64,000 nucleotides of DNA from Paenibacillus macquariensis (GTDB lineage Bacteria; Bacillota; Bacilli; Paenibacillales; Paenibacillaceae): positions 92,653 to 156,652 of the forward strand of contig NZ_FTNK01000014.1 in NCBI RefSeq assembly GCF_900156375.1, written 5' to 3'. This document shows, in pieces, positions 52,400-61,535 of the stretch. A program made the translations under genes and the position numbers. The notes under the pieces are model-generated. The model had not been told where the DNA came from and ran no database searches. It worked only from the letters and a program-made list of their open reading frames with translations. Numbering within the stretch: the stretch's first letter is position 1; each line of letters begins with the position of its first letter.

Positions 52400-53197
52400 T
52401 TATAAAATCGACAACCACACTTTAACCGCCGTGATTGAAATTAAAACGATTAAGGCATATCGCAAATATTTCACATTCATTCTTGCACTGATCTTCGATC
52501 CAAGAGGTGCCCCTATTACACTTCCTATTACAGTGAACAGCGTTGGCACGATGGGAATATGCCCTCCTGTTATTTTACCAATTACACCGCCTATGGCAGA
52601 AATAAATACGATGGCAAGGGAAGAGGCTATTGTCGTTCTTGTTGGGATTTTTAGCACAGTTAACATAATAGGAATAAGAATAAAAGCTCCACCTGCTCCA
52701 ACAATACCCGAGACAATACCGGTTAAAAATGCCGCTACAATGGCAATCATTCTGTTGTACGTTATTTCACTCGAATCATCTTGTTGTTTGCCTTTATTCG
52801 GAATAACCATAAGCACAACAGCAATAATCGCTAATACACCATAAATAACGTTAATCTCATCTCCAACTAAAAATCTGGAAACGTATCCTCCGATAAGGCT
52901 TCCTAGCAAAATACTAACGCCCATATTGAGTACAAGTCCCTTATGGATCAATGACGCTGTTTCACTTTTCTTGCTTCTCACTTTATAGGCTATAACGCCC
53001 GCTAATGATGCAAAGAATACTTGAAACATACTGATGCCGGATACCTCTTGTGCTGTAAAGTTAGCTACACCAAGACTTGAAGGAACAAACAGTAACAAGG
53101 GATAATTGATGATAGCCCCACCAATACCTAACAATCCAGAAAAGAAAGAACCCACAAAACCAAGAATAATCATAATCATTGCAAGAAATATGTCCAT
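52400..53197 (-). CDS. TauE/SafE-family sulfite/thiosulfate exporter
   Basis: This 265-residue membrane protein has seven or eight helices, with the paired motifs FSGLLGIGGAIINYPLLL and VSGIVGAGGAFILIPIML typical of TauE/SafE. It corresponds to the YrkJ position in the B. subtilis yrk sulfur cluster. It probably exports sulfite or another anion formed by persulfide oxidation. AGGTGG precedes its ATG. It is on the same strand as the rhodaneses, 42 bp upstream of them. Confidence 0.88.
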   Translation of the reverse strand: MDIFLAMIMIILGFVGSFFSGLLGIGGAIINYPLLLFVPSSLGVANFTAQEVSGISMFQVFFASLAGVIAYKVRSKKSETASLIHKGLVLNMGVSILLGSLIGGYVSRFLVGDEINVIYGVLAIIAVVLMVIPNKGKQQDDSSEITYNRMIAIVAAFLTGIVSGIVGAGGAFILIPIMLTVLKIPTRTTIASSLAIVFISAIGGVIGKITGGHIPIVPTLFTVIGSVIGAPLGSKISARMNVKYLRYALIVLISITAVKVWLSIL

Positions 53198-53337
53198 AGA
53201 CCCACCTTTATACTGCTAGCCCAATAGATTGATACATCCATTGAGCTCGCAACAATAATTTAATTAAGCCCCTATACACAGGGGAATTGTAAAGGTATAA
53301 TAAAACCAAGTAAATTCATATGAATTAGGTGATTATT

Positions 53338-53517
53338 GTGCTGAATAAATTAAAAAGCTTGTTTGAAAGCAGATGCCCAACGTGTCATGAATTACTAACC
53401 TGTGATAATACGAACGTACACTTGATTAAAACATGCTCACAAGGTCACTATAAGGAAGAAACCTATCATTCCCTTGGCGTAAAAATTGTATATGATGCTA
53501 CAAGCAACCTTGATTAG
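53338..53517 (+). CDS. Small zinc-finger-like protein, 59 residues
   Basis: This short gene faces the other way inside the sulfur cluster. AGGTG lies 6 nt before GTG at 53338. The product has a CPTCHELLTC motif and a later CSQGH, which could form a zinc site or a reactive thiol cluster. Its stop overlaps the stop of the convergent metallo-hydrolase gene by 4 bp. No family is recognised. Coding status is likely but not certain. Confidence 0.55.
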   Translation: MLNKLKSLFESRCPTCHELLTCDNTNVHLIKTCSQGHYKEETYHSLGVKIVYDATSNLD

Positions 53518-54659
53518 TCATGAATTGCACAACGGTTCGGCCCAATTTCCATATTACGTTGTTCTTCATCACTCGGTTGAATCTTACCCATATTGGTCTG
53601 ACGAATCTCTTGATAAGCATTCGGTTGCGGTGGTAAATGATTCGTTACTTTGTCTCTGAAGTCTGCTTCATTCGGTATATTTAACCCTGGGTTAATCACA
53701 TACAAATCTGCTAGACGACCCGATACTTGTCCGCGCTCACCAAGTTCAGAAATGTTGGCAAAGTGTGCCGGCAGCACAATCAACTCTTCTGATAGTTCTT
53801 TATAACGATGATATAATGTAGTCCGTAAATCTCCGACCCAATCCTCTGCTTTACCTGCTAAATCCGGACGTCCAATCGACTCCATGAACAAAATATCTCC
53901 TGTTAATAGGTACCGATCATCCACGATCAATGATGTACTCCCAATCGTATGTCCCGGTGAGTATACCGGTTGTATGTTAATCTTTGTGTTTCCAACTGTC
54001 AAGGTCTGACCCTCTTCAAGCATAGCATAATTGAACACAACTTCCGTCGCGTCCTTTGCAGGTAACCAGTAGGTTGCGCCCACTTTTTCAGCTAATAACC
54101 GTCCACCTGAGATATGATCCGCGTGAAGGTGAGTATCCAGCGTGTGCTTGATCTGCACATGTTGTTCTTTAGCAAAATCCCCATATACATCTGTCATTCT
54201 AAGCGTATCCACAATTACTGCTTCTCCATTAGAGATGATCATGTAAGAGAGACATCCTTTGCCTAGGCGTACGAACTGATAAATTGAACCCCCATCCGTA
54301 AGATCACCGATTCTTATAGGTTCCAAATGTTCACTCCATGACTTCATACCACCTTCAAGATAGAAGATATTGTTTCGTCCCGCCTCCACCATCTGTTCAG
54401 CGATAAATTGAGATGAACCCTCTTTGGCACATACGACAAGCACCTTGTTACCGTCCGGAATCTGATCAAGTACAGCATCCACGCCATCCAACAAGTCGAA
54501 ATAAGGAATATTGAGTACTTCAATACCCTCGCCTTCTATTTTCCAGTCCTTAAAATCACTTTCATTACGAACATCAAGAATAAATAATTCTTCTTTGTTC
54601 ACGACGATTCTTGCCAGTTCTTTGGCTGTCATTACCTCTAAACCTACTATAGGTATCAT
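53514..54659 (-). CDS. Rhodanese-MBL persulfide dioxygenase-type protein (CstB/YrkH-like)
   Basis: This 381-residue fusion has an N-terminal rhodanese domain (residues about 5-110; DVRNESDFKDWKIEG, LVVCAKEGSSQF with a cysteine at the active position) and a metallo-beta-lactamase fold with iron ligands in THLHADHISGG, SPGHTIGSTSLI and LTGDILFMESIG. The architecture is similar to CstB and YrkH, in which persulfides are oxidised to sulfite or thiosulfate. The rhodanese comes before the MBL domain here; in CstB it follows. Its position between DsrE-like and TauE-like genes fits sulfide detoxification. Confidence 0.9.
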   Translation of the reverse strand: MIPIVGLEVMTAKELARIVVNKEELFILDVRNESDFKDWKIEGEGIEVLNIPYFDLLDGVDAVLDQIPDGNKVLVVCAKEGSSQFIAEQMVEAGRNNIFYLEGGMKSWSEHLEPIRIGDLTDGGSIYQFVRLGKGCLSYMIISNGEAVIVDTLRMTDVYGDFAKEQHVQIKHTLDTHLHADHISGGRLLAEKVGATYWLPAKDATEVVFNYAMLEEGQTLTVGNTKINIQPVYSPGHTIGSTSLIVDDRYLLTGDILFMESIGRPDLAGKAEDWVGDLRTTLYHRYKELSEELIVLPAHFANISELGERGQVSGRLADLYVINPGLNIPNEADFRDKVTNHLPPQPNAYQEIRQTNMGKIQPSDEEQRNMEIGPNRCAIHD

Positions 54660-54679
54660 ATGTGTAGTCCCCTTTTGAA

Positions 54680-55075
54680 TTAGAACGATAAATTAATGTT
54701 AGCGTCTTTGGCGAAATCCAAGAAAGTTACAGCGCCACCCACTTCAATGCCATCGATAAAGTCCTCTTTCGTTAAATTCATCACATCCATTGTCATTTGG
54801 CATGCAATAATCTTCACGCCCAGTTCTTGTGCCATGCTCACCAATTCAGGAATGGCGGGCACATTAGCATTCTTAAATCCTTCAGCGAAATGTTCTTTCC
54901 CTTCTGGCAATGGTAGTTGTTGATGCGCTTGTTTATGAATTAAGTTCAACCCTTCGAAGGTGAAAAAGATTCCGACCTCTGCATCTGTTGCTGCGGATGC
55001 TGTTGCAATATTGAATACCTTATAGGCATCGAATAATCCACCGTTACTTGCGATAATTGCGACTTTTGTAGACAT
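54680..55075 (-). CDS. DsrE/DsrF-family sulfur carrier (YrkE-like)
   Basis: This 131-residue small sulfur-relay protein has an N-terminal KVAIIASNGGLFDAYKVFNIA and a conserved cysteine in GVKIIACQMTMDVM. The family carries sulfane sulfur from TusA-like proteins. It sits 21 bp upstream of the rhodanese-MBL gene on the same strand, in the yrkEFHIJ-like order, and should pass sulfur between its neighbours. Confidence 0.9.
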   Translation of the reverse strand: MSTKVAIIASNGGLFDAYKVFNIATASAATDAEVGIFFTFEGLNLIHKQAHQQLPLPEGKEHFAEGFKNANVPAIPELVSMAQELGVKIIACQMTMDVMNLTKEDFIDGIEVGGAVTFLDFAKDANINLSF

Positions 55076-55132
55076 AAATAATAACCTCCATGAGTTGTAG
55101 TATCTGTGTTAGAAGACTGCTACGATGACGGA

Positions 55133-55348
55133 TTATCCTTCCGATCGCTGTTGCCCTCCGATTTCTTGATTATTTACTGCTTCTAGCGGTTGAAATCCGA
55201 GGGCAAGCAATTGCTTACGTAGTAGTTTTCCTACGGAAACCTTGTAGGCGAACGCTATCGCTTTTGTAATAGCTTCCCTACGGAAAGCTTGTATGCGACA
55301 CTTTCGCTTCTTCAGGACAATTCCGTCCTCTTCGCTAAACTTCTGCAT
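55133..55348 (-). CDS. Doubtful ORF of 71 residues over a structured repeat
   Basis: An open frame of 71 codons encodes an Arg/Lys/Ala-rich peptide (RKCRIQAFRREAITKAIAFA). The frame coincides with imperfect direct repeats and several hairpins, and only a weak ribosome site (TGGAAAA) precedes the ATG. It may be a coding shadow of a repeat element rather than a gene. It is listed so that the gap between the TusA-rhodanese and DsrE-like genes is not left blank. Confidence 0.25.
   Translation of the reverse strand: MQKFSEEDGIVLKKRKCRIQAFRREAITKAIAFAYKVSVGKLLRKQLLALGFQPLEAVNNQEIGGQQRSEG
55151..55340. repeat. Hairpin-rich repeat element inside the sulfur operon
   Basis: Two imperfect direct copies (starting CCTACGGAAACCTTGTAGGCG at about 55230 and CCTACGGAAAGCTTGTATGCG at about 55277) lie 47 bp apart. 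A 15-bp inverted repeat with one mismatch (55151-55165 with 55192-55206) flanks one side, and shorter ones occur inside (CCTAC/GTAGG, GCGA/TCGC, AGGAC/GTCCT). It resembles an interspersed palindromic repeat unit. Confidence 0.6.
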
Positions 55349-55390
55349 GATTCATTTTCCAAAAACTAATTATGGGTTGAGCCAATATGT

Positions 55391-55960
55391 TTAGTTATTG
55401 TCAGTCGGGCCTGTCCAAACAGACATGCCTTCTATTACATTCGTAACATTCTTGAATCCTTTATCAGCTAGCATTTGGCATGCCATGTCACTTCGATGTC
55501 CTGTATGGCAAATAACGTGAATATGTTGTTCAGTATTGAGCTTATTCATGCGATTCTCTAATTCACCAAAGGGGATAGATACGGCATGGGGTATATGATT
55601 AAAACTATATTCAGCAGGTTCACGCACATCTACAATGGTTATTTCTGCGCTTGATTCGACCATTTGTAACAATTCTTCATTGGAGACGGTATGAAGGTAG
55701 GTCATTTCCTCCTTCAATTCATTAGGGTTCGCTTTACGAATGTAATGTTTGAGGACGTCTCCTTCCGTGATCGTGCCTAAATATTGATGACCTGTATTCT
55801 TAGTCCATCCTTGCATATCCGCGAGGGAACCTTTATCTGTAGATTGAACTTCCACGACTTGACCTGAAGTCAATTCATCCATTGCTCTTTTCGTTTTTAC
55901 GATAGGCATTGGACAAGCAAGTCCTTTAGCATCCAGCACTTTATCTACTTTAATTGTCAT
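55391..55960 (-). CDS. TusA-rhodanese fusion (CstA/YrkF-like)
   Basis: This 189-residue fusion has a TusA domain with the sulfur-carrying Cys in AKGLACPMPIVKTKRAM and a C-terminal rhodanese with DVREPAEYSFNHIP and active Cys in HVICHTGHRSDMA. This matches CstA of staphylococci and YrkF of B. subtilis, which take sulfur from persulfides. The start at 55960 is set by AGGAGG 9 nt upstream. It is the first gene of the cluster, directly behind a CstR-type operator, and is probably induced by sulfane sulfur. Confidence 0.92.
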   Translation of the reverse strand: MTIKVDKVLDAKGLACPMPIVKTKRAMDELTSGQVVEVQSTDKGSLADMQGWTKNTGHQYLGTITEGDVLKHYIRKANPNELKEEMTYLHTVSNEELLQMVESSAEITIVDVREPAEYSFNHIPHAVSIPFGELENRMNKLNTEQHIHVICHTGHRSDMACQMLADKGFKNVTNVIEGMSVWTGPTDNN

Positions 55961-56011
55961 GAATCTAATCCTCCTATTATGCAAAGCAAAAGTTAGTATT
56001 CAATAATACTC

Positions 56012-56027
56012 ATACCCGTATGGGTAT
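56012..56027. promoter_or_regulatory. CsoR/CstR-type operator
   Basis: ATACCC-GTAT-GGGTAT is a perfect inverted repeat of the type bound by CsoR-family repressors. An outer repeat (ACTCATA 56008-56014 and TATGAGT 56030-56036) surrounds it. It lies about 50 bp upstream of the TusA-rhodanese gene. No CstR gene is in the window. Confidence 0.75.
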
Positions 56028-56149
56028 ATTATGAGTATAGTGTGATCTTCTTCATAGGTCAATTAACGTTGCTAATTTTATTATCTCTAGTAATCTCACA
56101 ATGTAATAATATGTATATATTTGACCATTCTAATTATGTGTTCGTGCAG

Positions 56150-56188
56150 CAAAACTCCCATTTCACAGTATGTGAGACGGGAGTTTTG
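56150..56188. terminator. Terminator after the yesN-like gene
   Basis: CAAAACTCCC pairs perfectly with GGGAGTTTTG, with an inner TCACA/TGTGA stem in the loop. T-rich sequence flanks both sides. Confidence 0.8.
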
Positions 56189-56252
56189 TTGTTATTTTAA
56201 TATTGTATTCAATCCAATTGAATCCCCAACATTTAGTATTTTAAAAAATTCA

Positions 56253-57839
56253 CTAGGCTTTGAGTTGTTCATCAGCCTGAACCTTTATGCGGTACTCCTG
56301 AGGAGTGACACCTTCTAGTTCTTTAAACACGCGAGAGAATTGTTTACTATTCTCAAACCCGACTGACTCCCCTATCATTGAAAGCTTAACCGGACTACTC
56401 AATAACAACTCCTTGGCCTTTCGGATCCGTACCTTTTTCAAATATAGAACGAAATTCTCCCCAGTATGTGCTTTAAAAGCCTCGCTAAAATAGGAATAAT
56501 TCAGGGATACATGATTGCTTACCATTGCCATATTTAATGCACGAGAATAGAACTCTTCTATAAAAGCAACCGCTTCTTTCATATCTCCATGTTCTGTATA
56601 CGCCGAACGAACCTGTGTAACATAGTCATTCACACTGATCAGTAGATGTTCTAACTTACGATAATAATCATGAAAGCTCTGAAAGTTAGACATATTGCCT
56701 ACCTTCTTATATAACTTAAGAACTTCAACCGAAGATTCTCCGTAAACTAGAAACACTTCATCAAGTACTTGCTCATTTACCAATCTACTAACCCGCTCCA
56801 AATATGAGATGTCTATCTGATTCAAATGTTCAATCTGAAATATACTGCCTAGCAGAACCAACATCTCTTTCTCATGATCTGTTCCGAGCATGTTACCTAA
56901 TTTACGAATATCTTCCTGAGGGTATGGAAAGCTCCTACGTTCCCCCTTGATCGCATCATACTCAATGAAATGGGCCTGCGGATATAAGAAAGTATACTGT
57001 AATGCTCTTACAGCTTCCGTATATTGAGTAGTAATATCCACTAGCTGATGACCCTCTGTGCTACAAATTCCGATACGAAGACCCTGCCAACCTTTGGCTT
57101 CAGCCTGTTTAGATAACTCTTCAAACCAACTCCTTGGACTCCCGATTAGAACGAGTCGCCCTTCGTAGTCAGGTGTCATGACTTCAAGTTTCCCTTCCAA
57201 GCAATCCGACAGCCGATCTACAAGGCTTTCTGTTTCACTCGGGGACATTCTGGACCCATCGTCATATCGGAAATTCACAACAGCTAATGTAAATGGCTTC
57301 TCAATCTTTTGAAATCCGATCTCACAACTATACTCCTCCCACTCATCTTCCGATAACTGACTCTCTTGCAGCAACAATTGCTGTATACGACTAGCACGAA
57401 TGCCCTTATGTAAAAGTTCACATTCCTCTTCCCGTTGCCGATCGATAGCTTCTTGTTTCGTTATGTCCTTCTCGATACGATTCAGAAGATCAAATAATTC
57501 TTCTCGGCGAATTGGCTTTAATAAATAATCTTTTACTTTATATTTAATGGCTGTCTTCGCATATTCGAAATCATCAAATCCACTTAGAATGACAACAGCC
57601 GGTCCTTCCCCACAATTCTCGTTAGCTAATTCCGTTATAAGGCGAATCCCATCCATGATAGGCATCCGAATATCGGTGATCACAATATCGACACATATCT
57701 CCCGGTAAAGCTCCAATGCGCTTTGTCCATTACTCGCCATATGAATACAATATATATCTGGGAACTCTCGTTCAATCATCGTCTTCAATCCAACTCGGAT
57801 ATTCTTCTCATCATCTACGATCAGTAGTGTTCGCTTCAT
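56253..57839 (-). CDS. YesN-type response regulator with AraC DNA-binding domain
   Basis: This 528-residue regulator has a receiver domain with phosphoacceptor Asp in DIVITDIRMPIMDGI (near residue 55) and Lys in KDYLLKPI, a long middle region of unknown fold, and a C-terminal AraC helix-turn-helix (MAMVSNHVSLNYSYFSEAFK, LSMIGESVGFENSKQFSRVF). It overlaps the sensor kinase gene by 29 bp, so the two are translated together. It should activate the adjacent sugar transporter operon in response to its kinase. AGGAGG precedes the ATG. Confidence 0.93.
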   Translation of the reverse strand: MKRTLLIVDDEKNIRVGLKTMIEREFPDIYCIHMASNGQSALELYREICVDIVITDIRMPIMDGIRLITELANENCGEGPAVVILSGFDDFEYAKTAIKYKVKDYLLKPIRREELFDLLNRIEKDITKQEAIDRQREEECELLHKGIRASRIQQLLLQESQLSEDEWEEYSCEIGFQKIEKPFTLAVVNFRYDDGSRMSPSETESLVDRLSDCLEGKLEVMTPDYEGRLVLIGSPRSWFEELSKQAEAKGWQGLRIGICSTEGHQLVDITTQYTEAVRALQYTFLYPQAHFIEYDAIKGERRSFPYPQEDIRKLGNMLGTDHEKEMLVLLGSIFQIEHLNQIDISYLERVSRLVNEQVLDEVFLVYGESSVEVLKLYKKVGNMSNFQSFHDYYRKLEHLLISVNDYVTQVRSAYTEHGDMKEAVAFIEEFYSRALNMAMVSNHVSLNYSYFSEAFKAHTGENFVLYLKKVRIRKAKELLLSSPVKLSMIGESVGFENSKQFSRVFKELEGVTPQEYRIKVQADEQLKA

Positions 57840-59727
57840 CAGTACTTCCTCCTGTCAATAGCACTCTAGGTAAAGTAATTAGCACCTTCGTATACACGCC
57901 CTCAACACTTGTAATGATCAGCCCATAGTCTTTGCCGTAAAAGAGTTGCATCCTCTGATGTACATTGTGTAACCCAATCCCTGTACCCGCTCTTATATGG
58001 TCTTGCTTATCTCGATCCAACATATTCTTATCATCGAATCGGTCCTCTTGGATTCCTTTATTTAGCTCTAATAGTTGATCTATACCTATCCCGTCGCCAT
58101 TGTCCGTAATCGATATACAAATATCATCCTTCACGGCCTCTACCACAATTCGAATTTCTTTGTCCGTACTGTCATCACTCGATTCTGACCACCCATGCTT
58201 GACACTATTCTCTATAAGTGGTTGAAGAGACATTTTCAGTACTTCTATTTCCATGTATTGAGTTGGTATTTCCATAACTAATAAGATAGGTTCTTCAAAA
58301 CGAATATTCATGACATCGATATAATTCTGAATATGTCTAATCTCATCCTTTAATTTGACATACTCTCCCGACCATTTGAAATTATAACGCATCATCCCAC
58401 CAAGGGATGTCAGAGCATCAGATATCGTGCGATGGTTGTCTATTTCCGCCAACATTTTAATATTCTCTAACGTATTATAGAGAAAGTGGGAGTCAATTTG
58501 ATTATGTAACGTTCGTAGTTCTGCCTCTTTGGTCAATGCCTGCTTACGAACAGCCACGGCAACAAGTTCGTTGATCTTGTACATTAATTTATTGAAATGG
58601 TGAGCAAGCTCCGCAATCTCTCCACCACCACGAATCGTAATTCCTGTGTAGAGTTCACCTCTACGAGCTTTCTTCATCGCTTCCGTAAGTCTGACTAAAT
58701 TCTTCAGAATAAAAGAATTAAGTATATATGCGATCACCGTGAATAACACGATAAACAACACATTTGTTCCAATGGTCTTGTTACGGATAACGGAAATCTC
58801 TTTCGATACACCCTCCATAGAGACCACATTTAGTAAATATGCGTTCATACTCTCAATGGGAACCTGGATGAACAAGAATGAATTACCGTTCTCACGATAC
58901 TCAGTGTTCCATACCTCGCCTTGTTGGAGAGATATGAAGCGATCACGAATCGCCTGATTCATTACTTTATTATCCTGAAGGAAGGAATCATTCTGTCGTG
59001 TAAACAGTTTCAAGTCACTATCTATTAGAAAAAATTGCGATTGATCATCCTGCATTTTCGAGAACGTCCTAGGTGAGAATTTAGATAACAACATATCCAC
59101 TTGAATAATGCCCGAATGTACACCGGTAGGAACACTGATCTCTCGGAGCAAAGATACTTTAGGACTATTCTCTGGTTTTGAACCCTCCATCACATCGAGG
59201 TCATAGTCTTGAAAGACCCACTTCGGTTGATTTCCCAGTCCAATTGTCTCCTTATACCATGGTTCCTGCTTAATCCTATCCTCTCGAAAAAAGATAGGCC
59301 AAATTTCATGGACATACTTACTGGCCGAGAACAACCGTAAGTGCTCTATATTTGGATTAGTAAACTGGATTCGAGTCAAATTAACAAATGCATTCATATT
59401 AAATTCAACAAGTTCACTTATATCGAGTTCCGTCTGACTCGTTAAATAATTCTTCACATCTTTATCAGATTCAACAATTTGAGCAGACCGCTCCATCGAT
59501 TCGATCTGATTCAGAATTTGTAATTTCTCCATTTCAAGTAAATTACTATTCTTACTAATCGTATCTCTAATATAGGTTTCATTGATCGAATTGAATGAAC
59601 GGGTAGAGACAAATAAACTAGGCACCAAAATAATTAAGATATACGCTGACATTAAGCGACTCTGTAACGATCTACGATCCCACCAATACCTCAATGATTG
59701 TAGAAACTTCGGTGTCCATTTCATCAT
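57811..59727 (-). CDS. YesM-type sensor histidine kinase
   Basis: This 638-residue membrane kinase has two helices (AYILIILVPSLFVS near residue 30 and VLFIVLFTVIAYILN near 320) flanking an extracellular sensor domain, a HAMP region, then a His_kinase domain (LRTLHNQIDSHFLYNTLENI, His in the second half) and an HATPase_c domain (LQPLIENSVKHG, ITDNGDGIGI, GTGIGLHNVHQRM). GGGGAG lies 8 nt before the ATG. It probably senses a carbohydrate or the binding protein encoded just upstream. Confidence 0.94.
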   Translation of the reverse strand: MMKWTPKFLQSLRYWWDRRSLQSRLMSAYILIILVPSLFVSTRSFNSINETYIRDTISKNSNLLEMEKLQILNQIESMERSAQIVESDKDVKNYLTSQTELDISELVEFNMNAFVNLTRIQFTNPNIEHLRLFSASKYVHEIWPIFFREDRIKQEPWYKETIGLGNQPKWVFQDYDLDVMEGSKPENSPKVSLLREISVPTGVHSGIIQVDMLLSKFSPRTFSKMQDDQSQFFLIDSDLKLFTRQNDSFLQDNKVMNQAIRDRFISLQQGEVWNTEYRENGNSFLFIQVPIESMNAYLLNVVSMEGVSKEISVIRNKTIGTNVLFIVLFTVIAYILNSFILKNLVRLTEAMKKARRGELYTGITIRGGGEIAELAHHFNKLMYKINELVAVAVRKQALTKEAELRTLHNQIDSHFLYNTLENIKMLAEIDNHRTISDALTSLGGMMRYNFKWSGEYVKLKDEIRHIQNYIDVMNIRFEEPILLVMEIPTQYMEIEVLKMSLQPLIENSVKHGWSESSDDSTDKEIRIVVEAVKDDICISITDNGDGIGIDQLLELNKGIQEDRFDDKNMLDRDKQDHIRAGTGIGLHNVHQRMQLFYGKDYGLIITSVEGVYTKVLITLPRVLLTGGSTDEANTTDRR

Positions 59728-59755
59728 CTATAGCTCTCCCCATTCTCGTTGAAAC

Positions 59756-59790
59756 AGCCCCGAACCCGCGTTAATTACGGATTCAGGGCT
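59756..59790 (-). promoter_or_regulatory. Intercistronic hairpin between SBP and yesM
   Basis: A 13-bp stem with G-U pairs (AGCCCTGAATCCG / CGGGTTCGGGGCT on the minus strand) and a 9-nt loop is followed by GTTTC only. It is more likely an attenuating or stabilising structure than a complete terminator. Confidence 0.65.
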
Positions 59791-59814
59791 CTTGACCTAT
59801 TTGTTTGATTATAA

Positions 59815-61485
59815 TTATTTCAAGAATTCTTGTAATTTCTTTAAGTTTTCCTCATATTTCGTTTGTTGGAATGCCGTTACTTGATCCAATCCATCTTTTT
59901 TACGTTTTTCTTGATAATCATTCCAGATGGTATCGAACTCAGCATCCGAACTGGACATTAAGAGTTTAGGAAGGGTTTTACCAAATTGCTGACCAAGTTT
60001 CGTATTAATGATACCTTCTGGCGAATTCCCCGTCGGGTTAATTAACTCGAACTCAGATCCACTCACCGTCTTCCCTCTAGTCCAATCTTGGATAGATTTA
60101 AACGGTTCTACAGCTTTCGGAGCCCATTTATCTGTGATATTCGTATTCATCAGCATCCAGAATGTGAAGGACGATCCATTCTGTTTATCAAAGGCAGAGC
60201 GGTCTGAATTCAGTAATGCTAATTGATCAGGTTTATATTGATCTACGCCATCAATTGTATCATAGCTGAAGCCTTTCTCTCCTAAGAATAAATCCTTGTT
60301 TCCTTCTTCACTGTTCAGATAACTCATGAAACGAATAGCACGTGCTTTGTCTTTCACATTCTTAGAAATCAAGGTTACTGTCCATCCTGAAATACCAGGA
60401 CCGTCCAGCGTAGGTGTATCTAGATTCGTGTTAGCTGGTCCATCTACAGCGATATAGACCGCATTTGGATCTTTCGCATATAACGAACTTAATTGTGCTT
60501 CCATATCTTTCCCTTGATAGATCATTGCGAAATAACGGCCTTGAGCAATTTTTTCTTCCATTTGCGGACGTTTGTCAATGAAGACGTCTTTCGCTAACAA
60601 TCCTTCTTCATTCGCTTGACGCAAAGTCTTAAGCCATCTCACATATTCAGGATCCGTAGAGCGATCATTTATTTTACCGTCTATTGCTCTTGGGATAGCT
60701 AATAAGTTCTGAATAAAGACTTCTAGTGAATAGTTACCTGTATCTGTGAACTCATGTAATCCAAGTGGGATTAATGGCTGGCCATTTACCGTGCCAAATT
60801 TCTCCTTCGCCAATTGTAGCGCTTTCAGAAATCCTTCAGGTGTTCTCATTTCTGGACTACCAATCGCTTCGTACATATCTTTACGTACGAGGAATGTTTG
60901 GTTAGCGATATACGTATCTCCATATTGAGCATAATCTTTTGGAGAAGAAGATGCATTCGGATAAGCATAGACATTACCATCAGGCTTTGTATACCAAGAT
61001 AACTTCGCAGCATCAGATGCCGTAAAGAAGTATGGATCATACTCATCAGCTAGTTTATTAAGTGGAAGTACCATTTCACCGTCAATCATCTTTTGAATGG
61101 CATCATCTCCTTTATCTAACGTAATGAAGTCAGGAAGATTGCCAGATGCAATTAACGTATTTAATTTCTCTTTTTCATTACCCGCTGGAACGATAAAGTT
61201 AATATCTACGCCTGTCTTTTTCGTAATGTATTTCGACGTCGGATCTACGCCCCATTTATTCGCGAACCAAGAGAAGTTCAGATACCAATCAAATTTGATT
61301 GGAGAAATGTCTTCTTTCCAACCTGGTTGATCTGCAGTTAACGTCACAGCGGGCTTATCTTCAACTTTATTGCCATTAGCCGCTTTATTAGTGTTATTCG
61401 TTCCTGAGGAACAGGCCGCTGTGGAGACTACCACGACCAATGCCGCAGTCATTAGCAAGCTACGCTTCAAATACTTCATGTTCAT
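59815..61485 (-). CDS. Extracellular sugar-binding lipoprotein (LplA-like)
   Basis: This 556-residue family-1 solute-binding lipoprotein has a lipobox TAAC at Cys25 followed by SSGTNNTNKAANGN. The long size and the motifs ITKKTGVDINFIVPAG and NTLIASGNLPDFITLD are typical of LplA/YtcQ proteins that bind complex oligosaccharides. It is the third gene of the transport operon (after two permeases) and is flanked by hairpins on both sides. AAAGGGG lies 8 nt before the first ATG. The ligand is unknown. Confidence 0.92.
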   Translation of the reverse strand: MNMKYLKRSLLMTAALVVVVSTAACSSGTNNTNKAANGNKVEDKPAVTLTADQPGWKEDISPIKFDWYLNFSWFANKWGVDPTSKYITKKTGVDINFIVPAGNEKEKLNTLIASGNLPDFITLDKGDDAIQKMIDGEMVLPLNKLADEYDPYFFTASDAAKLSWYTKPDGNVYAYPNASSSPKDYAQYGDTYIANQTFLVRKDMYEAIGSPEMRTPEGFLKALQLAKEKFGTVNGQPLIPLGLHEFTDTGNYSLEVFIQNLLAIPRAIDGKINDRSTDPEYVRWLKTLRQANEEGLLAKDVFIDKRPQMEEKIAQGRYFAMIYQGKDMEAQLSSLYAKDPNAVYIAVDGPANTNLDTPTLDGPGISGWTVTLISKNVKDKARAIRFMSYLNSEEGNKDLFLGEKGFSYDTIDGVDQYKPDQLALLNSDRSAFDKQNGSSFTFWMLMNTNITDKWAPKAVEPFKSIQDWTRGKTVSGSEFELINPTGNSPEGIINTKLGQQFGKTLPKLLMSSSDAEFDTIWNDYQEKRKKDGLDQVTAFQQTKYEENLKKLQEFLK

Positions 61486-61535
61486 TTTCTTTACCCCTTT
61501 TCGATGATAGTTAGTATATCATGCTTATATTACAA

